Made by a program: the position numbers and the translations under genes. Below are positions 25,573-33,646 of a stretch of 64,000 nucleotides of DNA, one piece after another; the first letter of the stretch is position 1; each line of letters opens with the position of its first letter. Source of the DNA: Methylosinus sp. H3A. GTDB taxonomy: Bacteria > Pseudomonadota > Alphaproteobacteria > Rhizobiales > Beijerinckiaceae. The notes beneath the pieces were generated by a model. It saw only the letters and a list, made by a program, of their open reading frames with translations, did not search any database and was not told the origin of the DNA. The DNA is taken from the NCBI RefSeq assembly GCF_015709455.1, contig NZ_JADNQW010000004.1, positions 81,530 through 145,529 of the forward strand. The letters are read 5' to 3'.

Positions 25573-27337
25573 GGGTCTTCCTCAATTTGGGTGGATATGA
25601 GTTGTCCTCAGGGGAACCATTCGGGCCCGGAGCAGGTCCACACCTGCGCGGCCGTACATGGCTCGCTTCAGGGTTTTCAGCCGGTTGATCTGGCCCTCGG
25701 TCTGTCCATTACTCCAGCGCTCGGTGACAGCATTCTGGACCGCGGTGAGATCCTGCCGCGCCTTGATGGCGAACTGGCGCAGGCAGTGGATGCCCGAGTC
25801 GCGTGCGTCATCCAGCCACGCATCGAGCTTTTTCGTGTCCTGCCCGCGCAAAATACCGCGGAACCGCATGGCGAATTGGCGCATCGTCGCGAAGTCCGGA
25901 GAGGTCGCCTTCAGCAAGTCGACTTTCTCCGCCTGTGGCGCCGTCAGCAATCCCCGGGGTTTGATACACAGTGCAGCCGCGACCACGCAGGAAATGGTTT
26001 GCGGCAACACAGATACCGACGGCAACGGAGCCGCGGCCATCGCCGCGAAGTGCGCCTGGCGCCATGTTCTAAGCAGCCGCTGCAAGTGCGTCAGGCTTCC
26101 AGTGTAGCCGAGCGGTCTGATCTCCGCGAGTAGCTGTCGCCCGAATGTGCATCCTTCCGCCCAACGTTGGGCCAGATATTTTCGAAAGTGATTCGGTGTC
26201 GTCGGCTTGGGCGCCATGATTCCGCGCTCGGGCAGGATATCCAGCCGAGTCCATCTCGCAACCGTGCGCCAGTTGAGGCCGGTCTCCCGCACGATCTCGC
26301 TCAGGCCCTTACCCGTGGCCTGCAAAATTTTGAGCTGATCGAACCGGCTCCGCCGCGCGGCACGGCGGCCCGCATTAGCGAGACGCCGATGTTCTGTCAC
26401 CTCCGGTTGACCATACCGATGGATGAGGCCCGGCTGAGGCTGTTGGGGTTCCGGCTCCATCTCCCCTGGCGCGAACGGCTCTTGCTGAAGCGGAGCGCGG
26501 CTGAGCTGTTGCTGAATCGACTGGCGCAAGTTCTGGATCAGATGAAACCTGTCGGCGACCTGGCCCGCCTGCGGCGCGCCGCGCGTCGCCCCCTCGGCGT
26601 AGAGGCCGCATCGGTCGCGGCTAATGATCTCGACCTCTGGACGACAGGCGAGCCATGCAGCCGTTCCGTCTGCCGAGCGGTCCGCCAACACGTCGAGCAC
26701 TTCCCTGCGCTCCAGGTCCACCATGATCGTGCCGTAGCTGGCGCCCTTCAACCAGCTCCAGTCGTCGATCCCGACCACTCGCACTGGCGTCGGGTCGCCG
26801 TTATTGGCCGTCTGGCGCTTCAGCGACCGCAGCAAGGTGTCGTCGCTCTGCGACAGTCCGAGGCGTCTCATCAACCGCTCCGCCGGCCGCCCGCCGGCGG
26901 CGTGGACGAGCAGAAGCGTCAGGTCAGTCACGCGGCGTGTCCGCCGTGCGAAACGTGGCGCGCTCTCCGGCAGAGGGGTGACGAAGGCTTTCCGTGCGCA
27001 GCACGGATTACGGCATCGCCATTGCGCCTGCCTGAGCGTGAGTGAGACCGGCGATCCTTGAACTGGAAGGTCCTGTAACACCCGAACCTTCGAGCCATGA
27101 TACGATGTCGATATACTGCCGCATCCTGGGCAGCAGCCCGATGCGGCTGTCGTGACGCCGGAGACGATCCAGCCAGCCTCGTGCCGTTTGGTCTCGACAA
27201 CCCGCATGCCCGGGCCCGGAACCCAGTCCGTTTTTGCTTTCATGGAGCATCGGCCCACCGATGTGAACGACGGTCAAGCCCCAGGCTGCCATCTCGGTCC
27301 CTTAGGTTGGAGCTTCCACCCAAATTGAGGAAGACCC
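25573..27337 (-). mobile_element. ISL3-family insertion sequence
   Basis: A 1765-bp element with perfect 23-bp terminal inverted repeats (25573-25595 and 27315-27337, starting gggtcttcctcaatttgg). It encloses a single full-length transposase gene on the minus strand. ISL3 insertions normally duplicate 8 bp, but the flanking octamers here (ctctcggt and cgatacgc) differ. Either the flanks were rearranged after insertion or two copies recombined. Confidence 0.9.
25582..27243 (-). CDS. ISL3-family transposase
   Basis: 553 residues from the ATG at 27243; a GTG at 27258 would add five residues. The N-terminal zinc-finger-like region is CCPGCGS...CRNPCCARK, typical of ISL3. The catalytic domain carries RVVGIDDWSWLKGASYGTIMVDLERREVLDVL, IISRDRCGLYAEGA and QVADRFHLIQNL. 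The C-terminal part includes the HTH segment GKGLSEIVRETGLNWRTVARW and ends in WSNGQTEGQINRLKTLKRAMYGRAG. Full length, frame intact, both IS ends present, so it is likely functional. Confidence 0.9.
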   Translation of the reverse strand: MKAKTDWVPGPGMRVVETKRHEAGWIVSGVTTAASGCCPGCGSISTSYHGSKVRVLQDLPVQGSPVSLTLRQAQWRCRNPCCARKAFVTPLPESAPRFARRTRRVTDLTLLLVHAAGGRPAERLMRRLGLSQSDDTLLRSLKRQTANNGDPTPVRVVGIDDWSWLKGASYGTIMVDLERREVLDVLADRSADGTAAWLACRPEVEIISRDRCGLYAEGATRGAPQAGQVADRFHLIQNLRQSIQQQLSRAPLQQEPFAPGEMEPEPQQPQPGLIHRYGQPEVTEHRRLANAGRRAARRSRFDQLKILQATGKGLSEIVRETGLNWRTVARWTRLDILPERGIMAPKPTTPNHFRKYLAQRWAEGCTFGRQLLAEIRPLGYTGSLTHLQRLLRTWRQAHFAAMAAAPLPSVSVLPQTISCVVAAALCIKPRGLLTAPQAEKVDLLKATSPDFATMRQFAMRFRGILRGQDTKKLDAWLDDARDSGIHCLRQFAIKARQDLTAVQNAVTERWSNGQTEGQINRLKTLKRAMYGRAGVDLLRARMVPLRTTHIHPN

Positions 27338-27376
27338 CGATACGCTGAGCCTCTCGCGGATCGGAAAGGAGTTCGA

Positions 27377-27679
27377 ATGATCGGTCTCGTAACGGAGCGA
27401 TTCTCCATGAAACGGCTCGTTCTCATAGTCGCGCTGGCGGGCACGCTGCCGCTCGCGGGTTGCTACACGCCCGGCGAACGCGCTGCGGGCGGCGCGATCA
27501 TCGGCGGCCTCGGCGGCGCGGGAATCGGCGCGCTCGCCTCGGGAGGTCTCGCGGGCCCGACTTTGGCGGGCGCCGCGGTGGGAGCGGCGGGCGGCGCTAT
27601 AATCGGAGCAGTCACGGCGCCGCGTCCCCGCGGCTGGCGTTATCGGGGCCGCGCTCGTCATCATAACCGATATTTTTGA
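27377..27679 (+). CDS. Small glycine-zipper lipoprotein
   Basis: 100 residues. The ATG at 27377 has an excellent aaggag site; an internal ATG at 27407 also begins a good signal. The leader KRLVLIVALAGTLPLAGC ends in a lipobox (LAGC). The mature part is a repeated Gly zipper (GGAIIGGLGGAGIGALASGGLAG, then GAAVGAAGGAIIGAVTAP) with a basic C-terminus (WRYRGRARHHNRYF). Such proteins sit in the outer membrane of many alphaproteobacteria; the role is unknown. It lies 40 bases outside the ISL3 element. Confidence 0.75.
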   Translation: MIGLVTERFSMKRLVLIVALAGTLPLAGCYTPGERAAGGAIIGGLGGAGIGALASGGLAGPTLAGAAVGAAGGAIIGAVTAPRPRGWRYRGRARHHNRYF

Positions 27680-27804
27680 CGGCGTGACGCGTGCGAAGAA
27701 TTGGGGCCGTCGGCTCGGCCGACGGGCCGTTTGCGTGGGAGTGAATGCGGCCGCCGGCTTATGTCCTGTGCGTGAGAAGATGATGGCTCGGCAATCTGGA
27801 CGGG

Positions 27805-27877
27805 GTGCGCCAGGCCAAGCTGGCGAGTTCCAGCCGGTGCAAGTCCGGCCCAGGAAAGGGGTAGCGCCCGCCTGGTA
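27805..27877 (+). ncRNA. Group II intron 5' fragment
   Basis: The stretch starts gtgcgccaggccaagctggc, continues ccggtgcaagtccgg and ends in a caggaaagggg...cgcc pattern. This resembles the GUGYG start and domain I of bacterial group II introns. It stops at 27878, exactly where an IS6 right end begins. No reverse-transcriptase ORF or domain V/VI is present, so it is a dead remnant. Recognition is by pattern only. Confidence 0.4.
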
Positions 27878-28094
27878 GGGCTGTGGTGCAAATTTCACGA
27901 ACGGCGATGAAGTCGGGTTCGGGCGCTCGTTGGTTCAGGCGGCAAGCACCGAGGTCCAGATCTCCGGCGCCATCTTGCCCGTCGTTCGGGGTTTGCTCAG
28001 TGCGAATTGACCTTTCCTGATCCGATGCATGAGCTCGATCCCGGCGATCGTGACTGACGCGCGCCGAAATCGTTTGAACCCGAGCATGGGGCTC
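27878..28094 (-). pseudogene. IS6-family remnant (left border of island)
   Basis: The outer end gggctgtggtgcaaatttc (27878-27896) is followed 57 bases later by the stop of a minus-strand frame reading PMLGFKRFRRASVTIAGIELMHRIRKGQFALSKPR. This is the C-terminal quarter of an IS6 transposase and nearly matches the copy at 57534-58285. The 57-base spacing equals that of intact copy B. The N-terminal three quarters and the other end are lost at about 28094, where an IS1380 fragment begins. Confidence 0.8.
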
Positions 28095-28537
28095 AAACGA
28101 AGCGCATCATCGCACGAACCGAAGCAAGGCCCGACGGCGTCGACACGCGCTTCGTCGTCACCAATCTCGAAGCCCGCAATGCCCGCCGTCTCTATGAAGA
28201 TGTCTATTGCCGACGCGGCCAAGCCGAGAACCATATCAAATCCTGGAAGACGCATCTTTGCGCCGACCGAACCTCATGCATGAAGGCGACAGCCAATCAG
28301 CTTCGCCTGTTCCTGCACGCCGGAGCCTATTGGATCATGTGGGGCTTGCGCATGGCGGCACCCAAGCGCTCGGCTTGGCGGACGGCTCAGTTCGACACTC
28401 TGCGTCTACGTCTCGTGAAAATCGCCGCGCGTGTCGTCGAGATGAAGACCGCCATCAAAATCCATCTGCCGACGAGCTGTCCCGACCAGCGATTCCTTCG
28501 CATCGCGCTCGCGCACATTCCGCGCCTCGCGACATGA
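28095..28537 (+). pseudogene. IS1380-family transposase, C-terminal fragment
   Basis: An open frame without a start: RIIARTEARPDGVDTRFVVTNL, RRLYEDVYCRRGQAENHIKSWKTHL, NQLRLFLHAGAYWIMWGL, WRTAQFDTLRLRLVKIAARVVEMKT, ending RIALAHIPRLAT. About 146 of some 450 residues remain; they include the catalytic Glu region (GQAENHIK). The 5' part is cut by the IS6 remnant. The N-terminal part of an IS1380 transposase is at 62418-62806 on the other strand. The bases from 28538 to 28783 hold no recognisable gene and are probably IS1380 tail. Confidence 0.8.
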
Positions 28538-28783
28538 TCGGCGGGGCGAGCGCCCCCGAAATCCGAACCCTTTTCCGTCCACCCGCAAGCCTTCGCCTTT
28601 CGAAACTCCGGCCCGCCGCCAGAGCCGCTGGTGCTGCGCGCGCGTCATCTGGAACCAAAAAATGTTCCACTTCACCGCGAAAGCCGGTCAAGCGCTGCAT
28701 AATCGCGGCTAGGTAATCAATTGCGGCGCATTTGCGCGGACCACTGCGGCGCCACTGGCGCTTCAGCGGCGAGTTCACGACAA

Positions 28784-30136
28784 TCAAAGAGACAGGTCCA
28801 AAACCCCGCGATGCTCGAATATGTTCTCGGGCCTACTTAGGCCGTAATGGCCACGAAGCGTCGTCGACTCATATTCACGGCGAAATAGCCCCCTCTTCTG
28901 GAGGACGGGCACGACATGATCTACGAATGTTTCCAGCCCGCTCGGATAGACGTCGGACATGATGTTGAATCCGTCCGCGGCCCCTTCGACGAACCAATGT
29001 TCGATTGCGTCGGCCACCTGTTCGGGAGTGCCGACGACACGTCTGTGGCCGCCGCCCATTTGAACGATATCTCTCACCGTGAGGCTTCGGTCTCGGAGCA
29101 AGGAGAGCGTCGCCTGAGCGAAGCCGACAGATCTGTGCCAACCTTCTGCTTTGGCCAGAACGATCTCCGGGACCGGCTCGTCCAGCCGCAGATCACCAGG
29201 TTCCACGCCCAGCCTCGCTGCGAGCTGGTCGCGCGCTGCTTCGTCGTCCTCTATGCCTGCGAGTTCGTCCAATTCCCGCTTTCTCGCTTTTGCTTCGCTC
29301 TCTGTCGAGCCGATGATCGGAGACAGGCCGGGCAGGATTGCTATGCTGTCAGGGTCACGCCCGGCGCGCTTCGTTCGTTCTTTCAGATCGGCGTAGTATG
29401 CCTGCGCTTCGCCGAGGAGCTGAGCGACGCTGAAGACGGCGTCTGCATGACGAGCGGCCAGTTCACGCCCCAGCTCTGACCCACCCGCCTGAACCAGAAG
29501 CGGCCGTCCTTGAGGCGAGCGCGGCACCTGCAAGGGCCCTACGACGTCGAAGAACCGACCCCTGTGGCCGATCGGATGGATTTTTGTGGCGTCGGCGAAC
29601 CGACCCGTGGAGCGGTCTGCAATCAGCGCCGCGTCTTCCCAGCTGTCCCACAGGGCAGTGACGACCTCCGCGAATTCGAAAGCGCGCGCGTATCGGTCCT
29701 CCGGCTCCGGTAGATCTTTCAACCCGAAATTCTGAGCGACCCCTTCATACATAGTGGTGACGAGATTCAGACCGATCCGCCCTCGCGTAAGATGATCGAG
29801 CGACGCGAAGGCTCGTGCGACCGTGTAAGGATGGGTGAATGTCGTGGAGCAAGTCGCGATAAATCCGATCCTGCTCGTCGACGCGGCCATGTGCGCCACG
29901 ACCGTAATCGGATCGAGACAATATCCCGGGGCGGTTTCTGCATTGGCGCCGATCGCCAATCCGTCGGCAAAGAAGACCGCATCTAGTAGTCCGCGTTCTG
30001 CGACGCGCGCCACATCGGCGAAAAATTGCGGGTCGATATATCCAATCGGCCTGCCGTCGCTTGCGCGCCAGGATCCTTGATGACTGCCCGAGCGAAGAAC
30101 ATTCACATTCAGATGGAGTTGGCGTTCATGCGTCAA
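28784..30136 (-). CDS. FMN-dependent monooxygenase, NtaA/SnaA/DszA family (1)
   Basis: 450 residues if begun at the TTG at 30136 (THERQLHLNVNVLRSGSHQGSW), where the paralogues also begin. GTG at 30148 is an alternative. The longer frame to 30244 would start inside the predicted -10 box. Blocks: VARVAERGLLDAVFFAD, HMAASTSRIGFIATCSTTFTHPYTVARAFASLDHLTRGRIGLNLVTTM, WDSWEDAAL, LQVPRSPQGRPLLVQAGGSELGRELAARHADAVFSVAQ, GHRRVVGTPEQVADAIEHWF. It uses FMNH2 and O2, probably supplied by the reductase encoded divergently at 30361. The family attacks organosulfur or aminopolycarboxylate substrates. Confidence 0.83.
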   Translation of the reverse strand: MTHERQLHLNVNVLRSGSHQGSWRASDGRPIGYIDPQFFADVARVAERGLLDAVFFADGLAIGANAETAPGYCLDPITVVAHMAASTSRIGFIATCSTTFTHPYTVARAFASLDHLTRGRIGLNLVTTMYEGVAQNFGLKDLPEPEDRYARAFEFAEVVTALWDSWEDAALIADRSTGRFADATKIHPIGHRGRFFDVVGPLQVPRSPQGRPLLVQAGGSELGRELAARHADAVFSVAQLLGEAQAYYADLKERTKRAGRDPDSIAILPGLSPIIGSTESEAKARKRELDELAGIEDDEAARDQLAARLGVEPGDLRLDEPVPEIVLAKAEGWHRSVGFAQATLSLLRDRSLTVRDIVQMGGGHRRVVGTPEQVADAIEHWFVEGAADGFNIMSDVYPSGLETFVDHVVPVLQKRGLFRREYESTTLRGHYGLSRPENIFEHRGVLDLSL

Positions 30137-30245
30137 AGCGCGTCTCACTGGCTCGAAAAGGAAGGCGCTGGTTCTCGGGTAGGCCGCCGTCGCATCGTCG
30201 AGGACGGCTAGGCAACTTGGGTCTATCCGAATTTGCGCCAACACA

Positions 30246-30273
30246 GCATATTTATCCGCTCGAGCATGTCAAT
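30246..30273 (-). promoter_or_regulatory. Promoter of monooxygenase 1
   Basis: On the minus strand TTGACA (30273-30268), a 16-base spacer and TATGCT (30251-30246). It predicts a start near 30239, leaving about 100 bases of leader. It lies back to back with the plus-strand promoter at 30303. Confidence 0.55.
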
Positions 30274-30302
30274 TAATATGTTTAAAAGGCACGTCTTTTC
30301 GG

Positions 30303-30330
30303 TTGACTGGCCTCGCACAAAACATATGCT
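30303..30330 (+). promoter_or_regulatory. Promoter of the FMN reductase operon
   Basis: TTGACT (30303-30308), a 16-base spacer and TATGCT (30325-30330), 31 bases before the GTG at 30361. The -10 box and spacing match those of the divergent promoter. The A/T-rich 30 bases between the two promoters are a likely shared operator. Confidence 0.55.
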
Positions 30331-30360
30331 CTATCGATAAAGTCAATTAGAGGATGCGCC

Positions 30361-30936
30361 GTGTCCACCTTTCGCCTGGTTGTCGTTACCGGAAACACCC
30401 ATCGACCCTCCAAATCTCAGGCGCTGGCTGCGGCGATTGTCGAAGCCGCGCAACTCGGCCCCGCTGTCTCGACTGAAATCTACGATATCGTCGATGCTGG
30501 CCCGGGTCTCGGCGGCTCGTTGCGGCGAGATGACTTGCCGTGGGAGGCCGCACGCATCGTCGATGCCATCGAACACGCGGATGGTCTCGTCGTAGCCGTT
30601 CCGATTTACAAGGCATCGTATCCCGGCCTCTTCAAGCATCTTTTCGACTTCGTCGATCCTTCGGCTCTGGAGCGAAAGCCGGTGGCGCTGGCCGCCACGG
30701 GTGGCGGGTTTAGGCATGCTCTGGCAGTCGAGCATCAATTGCGGCCTTTGTTCGGATTCTTCTCCGCACATTCCTTGCCGACCGGCGTATTTGTCAGCGA
30801 CGCGAATTATCGCGACGGAAAGATCGTCGATGAAGATGTAATCAAGCGTATCGGCGCATTGGCCGGTGAGCTGACCGATGCGATCGAACGGCGAGGCGCG
30901 GTGTCGACTGTATCAACGCTCACGCCCAGCGCGTGA
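30361..30936 (+). CDS. NAD(P)H-dependent FMN reductase, MsuE/SsuE type
   Basis: 191 residues from a GTG preceded by agagg. Flavodoxin-like fold: the FMN phosphate loop VVTGNTHRPSKSQALA, then GLVVAVPIYKASYPGLFKHLFDFVDPSALERKPVALAATGGG and HALAVEHQLRPLFGFFSAHSLPTGVF. This is the pattern of SsuE/MsuE enzymes that feed FMNH2 to two-component alkanesulfonate or methanesulfonate monooxygenases. It is the only flavin reductase in the window, so it may serve all the NtaA-type enzymes here. The next gene (a monooxygenase) starts 37 bases downstream. Confidence 0.88.
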   Translation: MSTFRLVVVTGNTHRPSKSQALAAAIVEAAQLGPAVSTEIYDIVDAGPGLGGSLRRDDLPWEAARIVDAIEHADGLVVAVPIYKASYPGLFKHLFDFVDPSALERKPVALAATGGGFRHALAVEHQLRPLFGFFSAHSLPTGVFVSDANYRDGKIVDEDVIKRIGALAGELTDAIERRGAVSTVSTLTPSA

Positions 30937-30972
30937 GCGCTTTTCTGAAAATTTCATGCGGGTGACCGTCAA

Positions 30973-32331
30973 GTGGTCGATCGTCAGCTACACATCAACG
31001 TAAACCTTCTGGGCTCCGGGTCACACCAAGCCGCTTGGCGAACTGCCGAAAAGGCTCGCTTCTCGTCTCTCGACATCGAGCACTATCGCCGAGTGGCGCA
31101 GATCGCCGAGAGGGGTCGCTTGGATGCGGTGTTTTTCGCCGATCAGGTGTCAATTTCTCCAGACCCGAGTTCAGGACCCGGGTGGGGTGTTTTGGACCCG
31201 GTGGTTCTCGCTTCGGCTCTCGCGGCAGTCACGACTCACATCGGCTTCGTCGCGACCGTTACGTCCACCTTCAGCCATCCCTATAACGTCGCACGAACGT
31301 TCTCTTCGCTCGATCATGTAACGCGGGGCCGCGCCGGATTGAATGTCGTCACGACCATGGCGCCGAACGCCGCGTCGAATTTCGGTTCGAGCGAATTGCC
31401 GAACCACGACATCCGTTATGCCCGCGCCGCAGAATTCATCGACGTTCTCATCGCACTTTGGGACAGCTGGGAGGACAGCGCGCTCATCGGCGACATAACA
31501 ACCGGAACATTCGCAGATCGAGGCCGTATTCACGCGATTAATCATGACGGGCCGTATTTTTCTGTCGAGGGTCCGCTACAATTGCCCCGATCGCCACAAG
31601 GGCGTCCTGTGCTCTTTCAGGCCGGGGGATCGGCCCAAGGTCGAGACCTAGCGGCCCGTTACGCAGACGCCGTGTTCAGCGTATCGCAGACCCTGGAGGA
31701 CGCCCGCGCTTATTACGCCGATCTCAAAGGACGCGTGCGCGACGCCGGACGCAATCCCGATTCGATCGCTATTCTGCCTGGATTGACCACGATCATCGGA
31801 AGCACCGAGGAAGAGGCCTTCGCTCGCAAAAAGGAGCTCGACGCCATCTCGGGCGCGTCCAGTGAGGTGCGCGCGCTTGATTTTCTCGCGCGGCGGCTAG
31901 GGGTGGAGCCCGAGACCCTCGATCTCGATAGTCCAGTGCCGCCTGAGCTCTTGGAAAAAGCCAAGACGACCAATGGCTCGATCGGATTTGCCGAGGCGGC
32001 CTTGGCCGTTCTTCGCGATCGGTCGCTCACCGTCCGGGAAGTCCTCCAGAAAGGCGGCGCGGGTCATCGCCGTGTCGTGGGAACCCCCGAGCAAATCGCC
32101 GATACGATTGAAGCTTGGTTCAAGGGTGGCGCAGCCGACGGCTTCAACCTCATGGCGGACGTCTACCCATCCGGCCTCGAAACGTTTGTCGATGAAGTCG
32201 TGCCGATCCTGCAGAAGCGCGACCTGTTTCGACGCGACTATGAAGAGCCGATCTTGCGCAGCCATTACGGATTGCCGAGACCTACGGCAAGAAGATCCGA
32301 ATATCGGCCAGAGGCGGACAAAGTCGTTTGA
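30973..32331 (+). CDS. FMN-dependent monooxygenase, NtaA/SnaA/DszA family (2)
   Basis: 452 residues from a GTG (VDRQLHINVNLLGSGSHQAAW). It shares every family block with paralogues 1, 3 and 4: VAQIAERGRLDAVFFADQVSI, HIGFVATVTSTFSHPYNVARTFSSLDHVTRGRAGLNVVTTMAPNAA, WDSWEDSALIGDI, LQLPRSPQGRPVLFQAGGSAQGRDLAARYADAVFS, GGAADGFNLMADVYPSGLETFVDEVVPILQKR. It probably takes FMNH2 from the reductase encoded just upstream. It is followed by a DszC/SfnB-like gene, a pairing seen in dibenzothiophene and dimethylsulfone pathways. The substrate is unknown. Confidence 0.85.
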   Translation: MVDRQLHINVNLLGSGSHQAAWRTAEKARFSSLDIEHYRRVAQIAERGRLDAVFFADQVSISPDPSSGPGWGVLDPVVLASALAAVTTHIGFVATVTSTFSHPYNVARTFSSLDHVTRGRAGLNVVTTMAPNAASNFGSSELPNHDIRYARAAEFIDVLIALWDSWEDSALIGDITTGTFADRGRIHAINHDGPYFSVEGPLQLPRSPQGRPVLFQAGGSAQGRDLAARYADAVFSVSQTLEDARAYYADLKGRVRDAGRNPDSIAILPGLTTIIGSTEEEAFARKKELDAISGASSEVRALDFLARRLGVEPETLDLDSPVPPELLEKAKTTNGSIGFAEAALAVLRDRSLTVREVLQKGGAGHRRVVGTPEQIADTIEAWFKGGAADGFNLMADVYPSGLETFVDEVVPILQKRDLFRRDYEEPILRSHYGLPRPTARRSEYRPEADKVV

Positions 32332-32426
32332 TCAGGATTGGACGCCGCGTCCCGCGCGATGACTCAGGCCTGCGGTCCTGACCATGTCGCCGTATTCGAT
32401 CAGGCTTCCCAAAATTGGAGATTACC

Positions 32427-33646
32427 GTGAAAAATGGCGTGGACCCTCAACTTGGCTCCAAAACCGAGCCCGACTGGGGTGGACTGCCGCAAATTGTCGC
32501 GACTTTTGCTGCGAAAGCTGCGGGACATGACCGAACTGGGGCATTCGCCTTCGACAATTATGAGCAGCTGCATCGACTTGGCTTTCTCGCGCTTCCTATA
32601 GCGCGTGAGTTCGGCGGCCTCGGGGGCAGTCTGAGAGACTGCCTTCGGTTCCTGGGGGCCGTGGCGGAGGGCGACGCTTCCACCGCTCTTGTCCTCTCCA
32701 TGTACTTCAATCTCCACGGCGCTCAGGCCCGCACGAGATCTTGGCCTACGGCTCTCTATTCCCGAATTGCGAGAGACTCCATCGAACAACTCTCGCTGAT
32801 AAACGCATTGAACTACGAACCCGAGCTCGGCTCGCCCGTGCGCGGCACCGGAGTGTTGGGGACTGTCGCGCGCGAAGTTTCGGGTGGTTGGCGTGTATCC
32901 GGCCGAAAGCGCTACGCGACAGGTTCTGTCGGCCTGCGATGGTTTACCATCACCGCGCGCACGGAACAGAATGTGAGAGGCAATTGGTTTATCGAGGCCG
33001 ACGCGCCCGGACTTACCATCATCGAAAACTGGGACCATCTCGGACTACGCTCGACCGCGAGTAACGATCTCATTCTCGACGACGTCTTCGTGCCCAAAGA
33101 TCATATAGTCGGTCTCATGGACAAGGACCCAGGGGAACGTCGTGGCCCTGGACGAAGCTGGTCTGTCGTTACCTGGAACGCGATCTACCTCGGCATCGCG
33201 AAAGCTGCGCGCAATTTCCTCGTGGACTACGTTAGTCGACGCGCGCCAGGCAGCCTGGGCCATCCGCTCGCCGAGCTACCCATATTCGAGATAGCGTCGG
33301 GCGCATTGAATTGCTGATCCGCGCAGCGGAGCGTCTCAACCTGTCGATCGCCGACGATTTCGAGAGTGGGTCGAACCCGGATCTCGACGCATCGATGACG
33401 AAGCATTTCGTGCGAGCCTACGCGAAGGAAGCGGTCGAGATCGCTGTAAGCGCTATAGGAAATGCCGGTCTCAGCAAGGAGTTTCCACTAGAGCGACATT
33501 TCCGCGACGTCCAATTCGGTCCCAATCATCCTCCCGCAACGGACGTCATTCGCAAACTCGCAGCCGACGCCGCCTTTCACCAGCGGCGGGTCGCCGAGAA
33601 CCAAACGCTCACTGTCGTTCGAGACAACGCAAAGACTAATCTGTAA
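32427..33646 (+). pseudogene. Acyl-CoA-dehydrogenase-fold monooxygenase (DszC/SfnB-like), frameshifted
   Basis: Two overlapping frames together make a normal protein of about 406 residues: GTG 32427 (ribosome site ttggag) to TGA 33317, then 33302-33646 in the next frame. The first part has FAFDNYEQLHRLGFLALPIAREFGGLGG, RKRYATGSVGLRWFTITA and DDVFVPKDHIVG. The second has LLIRAAERLNLSIADDF, HFRDVQFGPNHPPATDVIRKLAADAAF, the usual C-terminal flavin-contact region. One extra G in the run 33299-33301 would restore SGRIELLIRAAE. DszC and SfnB are FMNH2-dependent sulfur oxygenases or their relatives. Either a recent inactivation or a sequencing error. A TTG at 32415 is an alternative start. Confidence 0.8.
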
